A stretch of 59,006 bases of DNA from an uncultured Porphyromonadaceae bacterium (lineage in GTDB: Bacteria; Bacteroidota; Bacteroidia; Bacteroidales; Muribaculaceae): contig CABUPJ010000017.1 of assembly GCA_902493335.1 (NCBI GenBank), forward strand, positions 1 through 59,006, written 5' to 3'. Positions 26,802 through 35,288 of the stretch are shown here, piece by piece. The notes under the pieces were generated by a model that worked only from the letters and a program-made list of their open reading frames with translations, made no database searches and was not told the DNA's origin. Each line of letters opens with the position of its first letter. Positions within the stretch are counted from its first letter, which is position 1. A program made the translations under genes and the position numbers.

Positions 26802-26889
26802 GGAGTGATGCTCGAGTGGTTGAAGAGGCTGATCTGGAAAGTCAGTAAGCGTCAAAAGCGCTTCGGGGGTTCGAATCCCCCTCACTCCG
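26802..26889 (+). tRNA. tRNA-Ser (anticodon GGA)
   Basis: An 88-base class II tRNA. The acceptor stem GGAGTGA pairs with TCACTCC; the anticodon arm CTGAT-CTGGAAA-GTCAG gives anticodon GGA (serine UCC/UCU codons). A long variable arm follows (AGCGTCAAAAGCGCT), and the T arm is GGGGGTTCGAATCCCCC. CCA is not encoded. A short hairpin ACCCGG/CCGGGT lies just upstream. A possible -7 box, TAAATTTA, is at 26757-26764. It converges with the end of locus B. Confidence 0.96.
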
Positions 26890-26992
26890 CAAAGTTGATA
26901 ATGGGATGAGAACCCGGGGGCGTCATCGCGAAGCGCTTGCGAAGCAAGAGGTATTATTACAGTCTGACAATTTCGACACAGATAAGAATAAA

Positions 26993-27069
26993 CAAAAAGC
27001 CCTTGACCGACAGTCGGCAAAGCCGACAACGTCGCCAAGGGCAAAAATCCTGCGCTGTCACCAACGCAG
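26993..27069 (-). terminator. Tandem intrinsic terminators at the end of locus B
   Basis: Two hairpins read in the minus direction. The first is CTGCG/CGCAG (27069-27065 / 27054-27050) followed by GATTTTT. The second is larger: GCCCTTG (27042-27036) pairs with CAAGGGC (27005-26999) around an inner GTCGGC/GCCGAC stem, followed by TTTTTGTTT. They close the 19-gene operon and separate it from the convergent tRNA gene. Confidence 0.85.
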
Positions 27070-27153
27070 AAATATCGATAAAAACCTAAATCAGAACAAT
27101 CATTATCAGAAAATATTTAGGTTGAAAAAATGATGGCTGAAATCAGATTGTTA

Positions 27154-27543
27154 TTAAAAAAGAATATCTTCAGGCTGGAGAGGTGTATATGGGCCGTCTT
27201 TTACCTCAAAAATTGTCGATGGCTCAATTATTTCTACCCCATGCCATTGTCCTTTAGGAATCTGTACACCATAGTTCCCGATTGTAGGATCAAGAAGAAA
27301 ACGCTCAGTCTGCCCTCCAAGATTATCGTAGAATACGACAAACATTTTGCCGCGAAGCAACACATATGTTTCGGCCGTATGGTTGTGGCGGTGAACAGGT
27401 AACGGCGTGCCTGGCAACAGCACATTGAGAAGACGTTGGGCCTTTGCATCAAGGCTATCATGAAGATTATAATTCATGCGTAACCGGGGTGACGCTTCAG
27501 CTAAGCTCGTTATTTCATTTAACAGTAGATCGTTGATTATCAT
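27154..27543 (-). CDS. wbuC: WbuC-family cupin
   Basis: A 129-residue cupin. Metal-binding residues are seen in PVHRHNHTAETYVLLRGK, and a second-motif His in PKGQWHGVEII. WbuC proteins occur in O-antigen clusters such as those of E. coli O26 that make L-FucNAc, usually beside fnlA, fnlB and fnlC. All three are present in this operon (36510-39563). Its reaction is not established. It is the last gene of locus B, 10 bases after the preceding glycosyltransferase, and is followed by the terminators. Confidence 0.85.
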   Translation of the reverse strand: MIINDLLLNEITSLAEASPRLRMNYNLHDSLDAKAQRLLNVLLPGTPLPVHRHNHTAETYVLLRGKMFVVFYDNLGGQTERFLLDPTIGNYGVQIPKGQWHGVEIIEPSTIFEVKDGPYTPLQPEDILF

Positions 27544-27553
27544 CTGATATTAT

Positions 27554-28687
27554 TTATGACTGATATATCTGAATCAATTCATTTTTGACTACATCAAAAG
27601 AATATTGTTCAGACAATTGGCGATTGAGTTTGCCCATGTTCTCCCTCAGAGGGCGAGATAAAATGAGTTCGTTTAATTTTTCTGCGATTTCGATATGATT
27701 GTTTGGATCAAACAAGAAGCCGTTATGCCCGTTTTTTACCAAATCAACATTCCCGCGAATAGCAGAAACGGCTACTGGTAGTCCGCCCGCCATAGCTTCA
27801 AGCACAGAAACAGGAAGACCTTCATGGAACGAAGGGAAAACAAAGATATCGGCTGAAGAAACAATTTCCGGTATATCAGATCTGTAGCCAGCCAATATTA
27901 CATTGTTCTCTAACCCTAAATTTCTGGCGAGGAGTTTGAGGTCTTCTTTAAGTTCTCCCACGCCACAAATTACATAAAACGGTTTGTCAGCAGTCTGCAA
28001 ATTAGATATAGCCTTGATTACCTCTGAATGGTTTTTATTTGTGTTCAACTCGCCTACTGATAAAACCATTATTGAATGTTTGGGTATTCCTATGCTTTCT
28101 CTGATTGCATCACGACAGGATTCAGGGATATTCTGCATCCGCTTGATATTTAATCCGATTCCATGAACGAATTTCGCAGTCAGATTATTCCATCTGACTA
28201 AATTGTCCATTTCTTCTCGATTCATTGCAAGGTTTGCGTCCATACCGCTGCAAATCCATTTTTCAATCGGTTTATATATGATTTGTGAAATAATAGAACT
28301 TCCTTTATAAAAAGACATGCCGTGAGGTGTAAAACAAAATTTTGAGTTGTTTTTGACATCTCTACATAATCTTAATAAAATACCTCCGGTTTCTGTGTGT
28401 GCGTGGACAATCTGAAAATTCTCTCTTTTGAGTATATCTTTTATAGCTCGGATTAATCGAATATTTTTCAATAAGGAGCCTCTATGAAACGGCAGAGAAT
28501 ATATTTTTATCCCTTTTTTCTTACAGTCGTCAACATAGGCGGAGTTATGAGTTTCAGGTCCATCACCATTTGAGAAATTTGCTAGAAGATGTACTTCATA
28601 GCCACATTCCTGTAATGCCTGAATGTTAGAGTTGTTGAAGCGTCTGTGTACAGAGCCCATAGGAGCCAAAAGCAAAACCTTTTTCAT
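27554..28687 (-). CDS. GT4-family glycosyltransferase
   Basis: A 377-residue GT-B fold transferase. The N-terminal domain starts KKVLLLAPMGSVHRRFNNSN and has VHAHTETGGILLR. The C-terminal domain has LSVGELNTNKNHSEVIKAI and the donor-binding ADIFVFPSFHEGLPVSVLEAMAGGLPV, the GT4 EX7E signature. In E. coli L-FucNAc clusters the gene before wbuC is the FucNAc transferase wbuB, so this protein is a candidate for that step. That is inference from gene order. Confidence 0.87.
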   Translation of the reverse strand: MKKVLLLAPMGSVHRRFNNSNIQALQECGYEVHLLANFSNGDGPETHNSAYVDDCKKKGIKIYSLPFHRGSLLKNIRLIRAIKDILKRENFQIVHAHTETGGILLRLCRDVKNNSKFCFTPHGMSFYKGSSIISQIIYKPIEKWICSGMDANLAMNREEMDNLVRWNNLTAKFVHGIGLNIKRMQNIPESCRDAIRESIGIPKHSIMVLSVGELNTNKNHSEVIKAISNLQTADKPFYVICGVGELKEDLKLLARNLGLENNVILAGYRSDIPEIVSSADIFVFPSFHEGLPVSVLEAMAGGLPVAVSAIRGNVDLVKNGHNGFLFDPNNHIEIAEKLNELILSRPLRENMGKLNRQLSEQYSFDVVKNELIQIYQS

Positions 28688-28690
28688 GTC

Positions 28691-29830
28691 TTATTTGAAT
28701 TTTTCCCAGTTTGCACATGCCACATGCCATGGCTCCATGTCTTTGCTATTATATATGTATGTGCATTTTGCGTTTTTGAAATCTGCCAGCCATTCGGGTA
28801 GTGAAATCATACCGCCCTCCACACGTTTGCCGAAATCAATAATCTCTGACATCGAAGTAAAATCTTCAAAATCCTTTCGGTCTGTTGAATCAATAAAGCC
28901 GTTATCCATACCTTTGACCCAAAGATAAGCAAGAGGCATTCCGGCGACGAGTCCTGTAGGGTTCCAGGCAGAAGCTCTGAAGTTAGTTTCCATGAAATAT
29001 ACCGTCCCGTCTTTGTCAATTAGGAATTCGACTTCGAAAATTCCTTCAAAACCGATTTCTTTAAACATAGCACGAAGCTTCTGTCCCATATCGGAGTCGT
29101 TAAACATCTTCACGTCATGATACGGACTGTAATATCCTTGAATCAGATATTTCCAAGTCAGTTGAGTTACAATCTGCATTTCTTCGCCATGCCTGATTGT
29201 ATAACCTTCCAAAGCCATTTCGTTTTGTTTGTCTACGAAATGCTGTATCATTATCTGTGGACTTGCAATCTGTTTGATTGCATCTTTAAGTTTCTGTTCA
29301 TTTTGGCAGATAAAGACATCTCTTTTCCAGTTACCCGAATTCGGCGAGATATCTTTTGTTATCACAGGATACCAAAGCCCGGAGGGAATAGGGTCGGATT
29401 TTGAAATAACATAAGAATCCAATATATTAAATCCATGTTTTTTTGCCAGTTGCTGGATATTGAATTTATCCATGAACTCATTGATCCTGCCTTGTTTTCC
29501 CGCATTGAAAGTTATGAATTTATCTTTCCATTCATCGTAGTGAAGATCAAAGAAACCGATACTTTTGTCATCTGAAAAAACAATATATGGGAGATGGCTT
29601 TTGTCAAAATCGCCATATTCACGCAATAATAATTTGTATCCCTCTTCTACAGAGTCTACCTGATGAAGTTTTGATATATATTTGCTTTTGGTCGCTACTT
29701 CATATCTTCTTTTTATAGAAATATATATGGGATTTATCCCCATTTCGCCAAAACTGCGAATCTGTCCTAGCGGATTGTAATGTTCAAGAGCGAAGACTAT
29801 ACATAAGTGCCCGTTATATTGATTATTCAT
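28691..29830 (-). CDS. ATP-grasp domain protein
   Basis: A 379-residue ATP-grasp enzyme. The N-terminal part resembles the pre-ATP-grasp fold; the ATP site includes YPVITKDISPNSGNWKRD and QIMIQHFV, and the Mg-binding end has GIFEVEFLIDKDGTVYFMETNFRASAWNPTG. Family members ligate a carboxylate to an amine or thiol through an acyl phosphate. In a polysaccharide operon a likely job is attaching an amino acid to an amino sugar or uronic acid. It lies 4 bases after the aminotransferase-like gene, near a PIG-L deacetylase. The substrate is unknown. Confidence 0.8.
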   Translation of the reverse strand: MNNQYNGHLCIVFALEHYNPLGQIRSFGEMGINPIYISIKRRYEVATKSKYISKLHQVDSVEEGYKLLLREYGDFDKSHLPYIVFSDDKSIGFFDLHYDEWKDKFITFNAGKQGRINEFMDKFNIQQLAKKHGFNILDSYVISKSDPIPSGLWYPVITKDISPNSGNWKRDVFICQNEQKLKDAIKQIASPQIMIQHFVDKQNEMALEGYTIRHGEEMQIVTQLTWKYLIQGYYSPYHDVKMFNDSDMGQKLRAMFKEIGFEGIFEVEFLIDKDGTVYFMETNFRASAWNPTGLVAGMPLAYLWVKGMDNGFIDSTDRKDFEDFTSMSEIIDFGKRVEGGMISLPEWLADFKNAKCTYIYNSKDMEPWHVACANWEKFK

Positions 29831-29834
29831 AAGG

Positions 29835-30806
29835 TCATTTGTTTATTATATCACATATATATTCGATCTCATTTTTCCCGTATCTTTGATCGATAGTTAT
29901 GGGAATTATATATTTTGACAGCCAGTGTTCGAAGCTGTCATGCGGTTGCTCTTGACATATGTAGCTCCACCAATGCCCTTGGAAATGTTTGGCTTTGAAT
30001 AATCGGTCAATCAGGTTATCATCTTCAACGACAAGCGGGTAAACCATGGGAATAGTATTATCATCATAGTACATCAAAGGATTTATGAGATTTATGTCGC
30101 TTAATAAAGAGTGAGCGGTGTTAAAATTATCTCTACGTTTTGATTTGATGTATTCATAGTCTGTTCCATCCAGTATCGTCCTCGTAAGCCGAGACATGAG
30201 CAATATATCCTCGGAGTCTATTCTATGTTCGTTTAAGGTTCTGGCTTCATATCCTTTTCCTTCGCAGCCATATTCAATTCGTGTGAATAGAAAACCAGCC
30301 GTATCAGAAGAGAAGCCCTGGGGATATTCATCCAGATAGTTGTCGGCATTTTTACCGATAACATAAGATCCGTCTGGAACACCAACAAATTTACGACACG
30401 AGTATATATTTAATGCGTCATTGGTTTCCAGTGGGGGATTGAAAAAACCTTGACAATTATCTATAATAGGATGTTGATATGATGATGCTAATTCTTTTGT
30501 GCGTTCATTGGACATTATCCCGTAATAGTTTACTAATAAAACAGCCTCATCTTTCTTAGGATTAAGATTTATGGGATTGAAGTCTGAGTCAATTTTATAG
30601 TATTTCAATTCAATATGGTTTTTCAGTAAAGTATCCCTGACACTATCACACTGGTAGATAGGAAGCCAGATGGTTTTACATCCTGAACATCGAAGTGCAT
30701 GTACAATTGCGGATCTGCCCGTATTCAATCTTGCTATATTTTCGGTCTGGTTGTAATATTCCAGCCCCTTGGGAAGCTGTAGTTCAATAAAACTGCCAAT
30801 TTCCAT
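29835..30806 (-). CDS. Divergent DegT-like PLP aminotransferase
   Basis: A 323-residue protein with a reduced fold-type-I aminotransferase pattern: LNTGRSAIVHALRCSG (cofactor phosphate region), PIIDNCQGFF where DegT enzymes have ED/DCAQA, and YSCRKFVGVPDGSYVIG with the putative PLP lysine. It is shorter than usual DegT enzymes (about 370 residues) and lacks the typical C-terminal part. It probably aminates a small molecule or sugar used by the adjacent ATP-grasp enzyme. It may also be catalytically altered. Confidence 0.68.
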   Translation of the reverse strand: MEIGSFIELQLPKGLEYYNQTENIARLNTGRSAIVHALRCSGCKTIWLPIYQCDSVRDTLLKNHIELKYYKIDSDFNPINLNPKKDEAVLLVNYYGIMSNERTKELASSYQHPIIDNCQGFFNPPLETNDALNIYSCRKFVGVPDGSYVIGKNADNYLDEYPQGFSSDTAGFLFTRIEYGCEGKGYEARTLNEHRIDSEDILLMSRLTRTILDGTDYEYIKSKRRDNFNTAHSLLSDINLINPLMYYDDNTIPMVYPLVVEDDNLIDRLFKAKHFQGHWWSYICQEQPHDSFEHWLSKYIIPITIDQRYGKNEIEYICDIINK

Positions 30807-30810
30807 GATG

Positions 30811-31431
30811 TCAAGAATTTTTGTCTATTATTTGGTCGTCAGTCATTTTAGGAGCTCTTACAGAATCGTCTGGCCTTTCGAATCCCAATACAATAATTAT
30901 GGTTTTGTAGAATACTAGCCAGTCAAGTTTAAGAGACCAGTTTCTTACATAGTATAAGTCAAATTCAGCCATCTGGCGCCGATTGGATGATTCTCCTTCA
31001 TGAACGGCTTCCCACCCGGTAATCCCCGGTCGCATGGATTGCCTTTCGGCTTGTTCGGCTGGCGTCATCACCTGCATCTCCTTGGCAAGAATTGGGCGTG
31101 GACCGATAAAAGACATTTCACCTTTTAGAATGTTCCATATTTGGAATAATTCGTCCATGTTAGATGCACGAATGATTTTTCCCCATTTTTTTAGACGAAA
31201 TTCATCAGGAAGCAAATTCCCTGATTTATCCCGTTCATTAGTCATCGAACGAAGTTTGACCAGTGTGAACTCTTTATTTTTATAGCCGATTCTCCTTTGC
31301 CTGAATATAGGGGAACATTCTGGCGAGGCAATCAAGACGATAACAACTCCAATCAGGATAAGAATACACGCAGGAATAAATAAAATTATTGCGAGTAATA
31401 TATCTGCTACCCTTTTAAAAAACTTTCCCAT
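30811..31431 (-). CDS. Initiating sugar transferase, PglC-like, locus B
   Basis: A 206-residue monotopic phosphoglycosyl transferase: one N-terminal hydrophobic helix (about 10-35), PIFRQRRIGYKNKEFTLVKLRSM, the catalytic Asp-Glu in SNMDELFQIWNIL, MSFIGPRPIL and RPGITGWEAV. It starts the locus B repeat unit on undecaprenyl phosphate. Its start overlaps the PIG-L stop by one base. Locus A has its own paralogue (13109-13720), so the two loci can begin with different sugars. Confidence 0.88.
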   Translation of the reverse strand: MGKFFKRVADILLAIILFIPACILILIGVVIVLIASPECSPIFRQRRIGYKNKEFTLVKLRSMTNERDKSGNLLPDEFRLKKWGKIIRASNMDELFQIWNILKGEMSFIGPRPILAKEMQVMTPAEQAERQSMRPGITGWEAVHEGESSNRRQMAEFDLYYVRNWSLKLDWLVFYKTIIIVLGFERPDDSVRAPKMTDDQIIDKNS

Positions 31432-32108
31432 TAGATTCGTCTTAATGCAGTTTCAAATGCTTCAGCATAGTTGCAACCGGCCTGACTACCTCTCCATGCC
31501 GCAAGTCCCAGCATGGCTTCCTCACTTCTCGGGTGCGGATAAGGCCGCATTACACCACGATACATGCTGAGAGCCTTTATTTTGGTATCTATGCCAATTT
31601 TATCCAATTCACAGTATATATCCGGTCTGAAAGAATTAAAAGCGGAATTAACACCCCAATCGGTTGCTGACCCGACCTCCATAAACCAGAATTCAGATAT
31701 AGGTTTGAACGCCGGATTGCGTTGGAACAGACGGATTGCTTCCTGACAGGCCATACTGGTCATCAGATGATCGTTGTTCGTGTCGCTTGTATGATGAGTG
31801 ATCACTACATCTGGCTCGCTCTCTTTTATGGCGTTTTCGATAAACTGAACCAGTTTTATATGCGGTACGGTATTCATTTCGATGTTCGGAAAGGTCGCCT
31901 CGTATTTTTTGTTGACTCCTAACAACTTAATTGCTGCATTCAAGTCTGCGTCGAGTTCTTTGTCGCTGGGTCTGAAGGCTCGTGCCTTGGCTTCGGTACA
32001 CATGACACAAACATCGACAATGTCACCCTGTTTTGTCCATCGGTATATTGACCCGCCTGCACCGAGGACTTCATCGTCAGGGTGTGCTACTACTATGAGA
32101 TATTTCAT
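31431..32108 (-). CDS. PIG-L family deacetylase
   Basis: A 225-residue zinc deacetylase of the LmbE/PIG-L family. The metal motif AHPDDE is at residues 8-13, and THHTSDTNNDHL supplies a further metal His. The family removes the N-acetyl group from N-acetylglucosamine-like substrates. In this operon it could expose an amine on an amino sugar, which the ATP-grasp protein may then modify. It is one base away from the PglC-like gene and 2 bases from the polymerase gene. Confidence 0.88.
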   Translation of the reverse strand: MKYLIVVAHPDDEVLGAGGSIYRWTKQGDIVDVCVMCTEAKARAFRPSDKELDADLNAAIKLLGVNKKYEATFPNIEMNTVPHIKLVQFIENAIKESEPDVVITHHTSDTNNDHLMTSMACQEAIRLFQRNPAFKPISEFWFMEVGSATDWGVNSAFNSFRPDIYCELDKIGIDTKIKALSMYRGVMRPYPHPRSEEAMLGLAAWRGSQAGCNYAEAFETALRRI

Positions 32109-32110
32109 AT

Positions 32111-33169
32111 TTATGAAAATTTATATATTGGGAGATTAGATTTACTGACAAACAATAATAACAGGATGCATACTATAATAAAACCGCTATTGATTATAGA
32201 CCTGTTTGTCGGAGAATATTCTTGTAGGGCCCGAGGTACCAATATGATGGCGAATATACAGTAATAATAAGATATTCTGGACATTTCAGCTAGCATTCCT
32301 GCCATAGACTGAAAAAAAAGGCCAAAGAAAAGTAATACAAAAAGAAGGTTATTGGAAGGGTCCTTAGTTATAAGGGATTTACTTTTGATAAAACAAATAG
32401 TAAATAAAACTAACTGTATGATAAAAATAGTATTATTCTGTGAACTGTTATAAACTGTTCCATAAGCAACAAAACGATCATTAAATATGAGTTTGGAATA
32501 ATTGATTATAAAATCGATTTTTATTGTGGAAGCTAAAATAAAGAAAGCTATGATGATTGTGATGTACCACCATTTCATCTTCAGATATCTGAATGGATAT
32601 GCTAGTACAAATAGGATTATTGAATTATGAATAAAATAACCTACGGCAATGCAGGCCAAAAACTTCCACAAGTTTGCATTTTTAAGATATTTATATGATA
32701 GCAGAACTATCGATATTGTTGCAGTCTGTCTTATACCAGCGATAAAGAATGCATACAGACCAAGCATCATTACGATAAGGATAGCTTCAAAATATTCAGT
32801 TGTATTGTCTAAATTAGATTTTAAACATAAAAATAAAGCGATAGCGGGGAATGCAGCCCAGCCTAATAAAAAGACGGTATAATCTGAAGAAATTAAACTT
32901 AACAACCATGTAATTATATAATACAAAGGTTCTCTAAGTTTGGGCAACTGGTGTAAAAGATCGTCAAATGACCAGTTTCTTAATTGATAAAACGTAGATA
33001 TGTAGCTTTGGGTATCAGCACCTATGGAATGATCTCTAAGCCCAATTAGAAGCCATGTATAGAGACAAATGAAAAGCAATACGATTAATTTAGTATCTTT
33101 TTTATTGTCATGGGCAGTGAACAGCGTAAATGTGCCAATTAATAAGAAGTATATGTAATATATTCCCAT
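32111..33169 (-). CDS. EpsG-type polysaccharide polymerase
   Basis: A 352-residue membrane protein with about 10 hydrophobic helices. The EpsG-family pattern is present: GLRDHSIGADTQSYISTFYQL near residue 65 and FIAGIRQTATISIVLLSYKYLKN near residue 150. EpsG proteins act as Wzy-like polymerases in Bacteroidetes and Firmicutes loci. It differs in family from the locus A polymerase. The 96-base gap upstream (33170-33265) shows no gene. Confidence 0.82.
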   Translation of the reverse strand: MGIYYIYFLLIGTFTLFTAHDNKKDTKLIVLLFICLYTWLLIGLRDHSIGADTQSYISTFYQLRNWSFDDLLHQLPKLREPLYYIITWLLSLISSDYTVFLLGWAAFPAIALFLCLKSNLDNTTEYFEAILIVMMLGLYAFFIAGIRQTATISIVLLSYKYLKNANLWKFLACIAVGYFIHNSIILFVLAYPFRYLKMKWWYITIIIAFFILASTIKIDFIINYSKLIFNDRFVAYGTVYNSSQNNTIFIIQLVLFTICFIKSKSLITKDPSNNLLFVLLFFGLFFQSMAGMLAEMSRISYYYCIFAIILVPRALQEYSPTNRSIINSGFIIVCILLLLFVSKSNLPIYKFS

Positions 33170-33265
33170 AGAATGTTCATGTTGTTATATCACCTTATTG
33201 CAGTGAAGGGAGTAGGACGCATTTATCTGTGAGTATGCAAAGCTCCGAAGCCATCATTATTTTCT

Positions 33266-34207
33266 TTAATTTCGGACTCCTTTTAATTTCAATGCTGAAT
33301 TATAAATAAACCTTAAGATTTGTTTGAATAGACCTTTGATTTCATAACGGAATGCTTTTTGTCTGAGTTTTTTGGTATCATAGCCTATTCGGTTCAATGC
33401 TTCAGACGAAATCTTTTTGCCTGATTTATTGTTGTCTTTGGCAGATAATAGATAGTAAAGTTTAAGGAAGAGTTCTTTCTCTTTTGAGTCGGCCGAAGAG
33501 GCTTCTATAAGAGATACATGTTTCGATATTAGCTTGTCTCTGTCGACATAAAACTGATCTGCCAGTCTGTTGGTCGTTTGAGCCGCGTGGACGCGTGTAA
33601 AAACAAGTTTATCTCGGTGGCATACGATTGTCGGATTATTTAAAAACATACGGAGCCACATATCGAGATCTTGCAGGTAACGCATGCTTTCGTCAAACTC
33701 GCCGGCATTGACAAATGCAGATTTCGGTATTAGGAAACCTAATCCGTTTAACTCATATCCATCTATAAACTCCTTAAACATTTCTGAGCTTGAGATTCTG
33801 CCGTTATGTCCCTTAAAATGGTGCGGAATAGTTTTTTTATTGCTGTCCATCAGACCTCCTGTACAGAGGATGATGTCAGAAGGCGATTGAATCAAAGCTA
33901 CCTGTTTTTCAATTTTGTCAGGGGAGTATAGGTCATCATGTGACAGCCATGAAAAGTAGTCGCCTGTCATGGTCTTTATACCGACGTTCAGAGCAGAGGA
34001 AATGCCGCCGTTTTCTTTTTTGACGTAGACAATCCGGTTGGTATATGGCTTTATAGCTTCTTCAGTGGCACCATTGTCTGTCGATCCATCGTTGACGACA
34101 ACAACTTCAAGGTTCTTATAAGTTTGTGCCAAAGCTGATTCGATAGCTTCTGCTACATAGTTGGCGCCATTATATACAGGTATGACAATTGATACTTTTG
34201 GATTCAT
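33266..34207 (-). CDS. GT2-family glycosyltransferase
   Basis: A 313-residue GT-A transferase: VSIVIPVYNGANYVAEAIESALAQ, VVVVNDGSTD, then GGISSALNVGIKTMTGDYFSWLSHDDLY, where SHDD replaces the common DXDD metal site, and MRYLQDLDMWLRMFLN as the catalytic-base region. The SWLSHDD variant is common in enzymes that add unusual sugars. Donor and acceptor are unknown. It lies 4 bases after another GT2 gene. Confidence 0.87.
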   Translation of the reverse strand: MNPKVSIVIPVYNGANYVAEAIESALAQTYKNLEVVVVNDGSTDNGATEEAIKPYTNRIVYVKKENGGISSALNVGIKTMTGDYFSWLSHDDLYSPDKIEKQVALIQSPSDIILCTGGLMDSNKKTIPHHFKGHNGRISSSEMFKEFIDGYELNGLGFLIPKSAFVNAGEFDESMRYLQDLDMWLRMFLNNPTIVCHRDKLVFTRVHAAQTTNRLADQFYVDRDKLISKHVSLIEASSADSKEKELFLKLYYLLSAKDNNKSGKKISSEALNRIGYDTKKLRQKAFRYEIKGLFKQILRFIYNSALKLKGVRN

Positions 34208-34211
34208 TGTG

Positions 34212-35285
34212 TTATTTTTGATAATGGGTTCTGGCGTATTCGATAGCCGAAAGCATTGCTGTCAATGTTCTGAACATATTTTTCTTTGCAAAAAAGAAAA
34301 ATAATTTCCAGGGCAAAGGCATTTGGCTGATGGTTAATCTACCGAGAGGACGGTTGTATATGGGGTCGTTAACAATTTTGGCAAGAGATGCGGCCTTTTG
34401 GAATATATTTTGGGGAGCTCTGATTTCGTTTAATCCAAGAGGTAGAATAGCCACGGCTATACGATTATCAATAGCTTCTTTGAATCGCGCAAGTTCTTTT
34501 GGCTCTTTTGCATATTCATCAGCTTTTTGTTCAAGAACCTTGAAAAGATTTTTCCATTTTTCAGACAGCTGTGGATTATATTTTGTTGTAATTGATCCGG
34601 CGTTTGTCTTCCTATAATGATAATAAGGTTTATCTATATAGCAGAAACGATTACAACGTGAGAATATGTCAATCTGATAAATCCCATCTTCAAATGTGCA
34701 GAGTTTGCGAATGTCATAGAAACTGATGCCCTTGAATTTAGAGCTTTTGAAAAGTTGCATGCATGGCGTTACTGTCAGATCGCAGTCCTGAGGTCTGGAT
34801 AGCTCCAATCCAACAGGGCCTAATGTGCGCCTTAGCAGACGATCCCTAATTTCAGACATGTCAAGCATCATATTACCTTCCTTAAAAATTTTTACAGGTA
34901 CACTACTTTGTCCGAATTCCTTCGTGTATGTAAACATAACGCAATCTGCATTCTCTCTGATGATTGTTGCGACACAAGCCTCGATAGCTTCAGAATCAAG
35001 CCAATCGTCACTATCGATAAACATATGATAGTTGCCTGACATATGAGAAAGACCGTAATTGCGTGTATCACTTACGCCTCCATTCTGCTTGCAAAGCACC
35101 TTGACACGTTTATCTCTGGAGGCATAATTGTTTAAAATGTTAAGGCTGTTGTCAGAAGAACCGTCATTGACGCATATGATTTCGATATTATGATAACTTT
35201 GGGTTACCAAAGAGTCAAGACATTGGCAAAGAAATTGTTCACTATTATATACAGGTATAATAATGCTGACAAGTGGCAAATCCAT
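34212..35285 (-). CDS. GT2-family glycosyltransferase
   Basis: A 357-residue GT-A transferase with the standard start LVSIIIPVYNSEQFLCQCLDS, IICVNDGSSDNS, NGGVSDTRNYGLSHMSGNYHMFIDSDDWLD (DSDD metal site) and a helical C-terminal region. It should extend the locus B repeat unit. Spacing to its neighbours is 3-4 bases, so it is firmly within the operon. Confidence 0.88.
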   Translation of the reverse strand: MDLPLVSIIIPVYNSEQFLCQCLDSLVTQSYHNIEIICVNDGSSDNSLNILNNYASRDKRVKVLCKQNGGVSDTRNYGLSHMSGNYHMFIDSDDWLDSEAIEACVATIIRENADCVMFTYTKEFGQSSVPVKIFKEGNMMLDMSEIRDRLLRRTLGPVGLELSRPQDCDLTVTPCMQLFKSSKFKGISFYDIRKLCTFEDGIYQIDIFSRCNRFCYIDKPYYHYRKTNAGSITTKYNPQLSEKWKNLFKVLEQKADEYAKEPKELARFKEAIDNRIAVAILPLGLNEIRAPQNIFQKAASLAKIVNDPIYNRPLGRLTISQMPLPWKLFFFFAKKNMFRTLTAMLSAIEYARTHYQK

Positions 35286-35288
35286 GTG

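Noticed and set aside
26802..26889. tRNA-Ser gene as an attachment site for an integrated island containing locus B
   Set aside because: No repeat of the tRNA 3' end was seen at the other side of locus B and there is no integrase in the window.
26796..27044. Minus-strand frame of 82 codons
   Set aside because: It runs through the tRNA-Ser gene and the locus B terminator, so it is not a gene.
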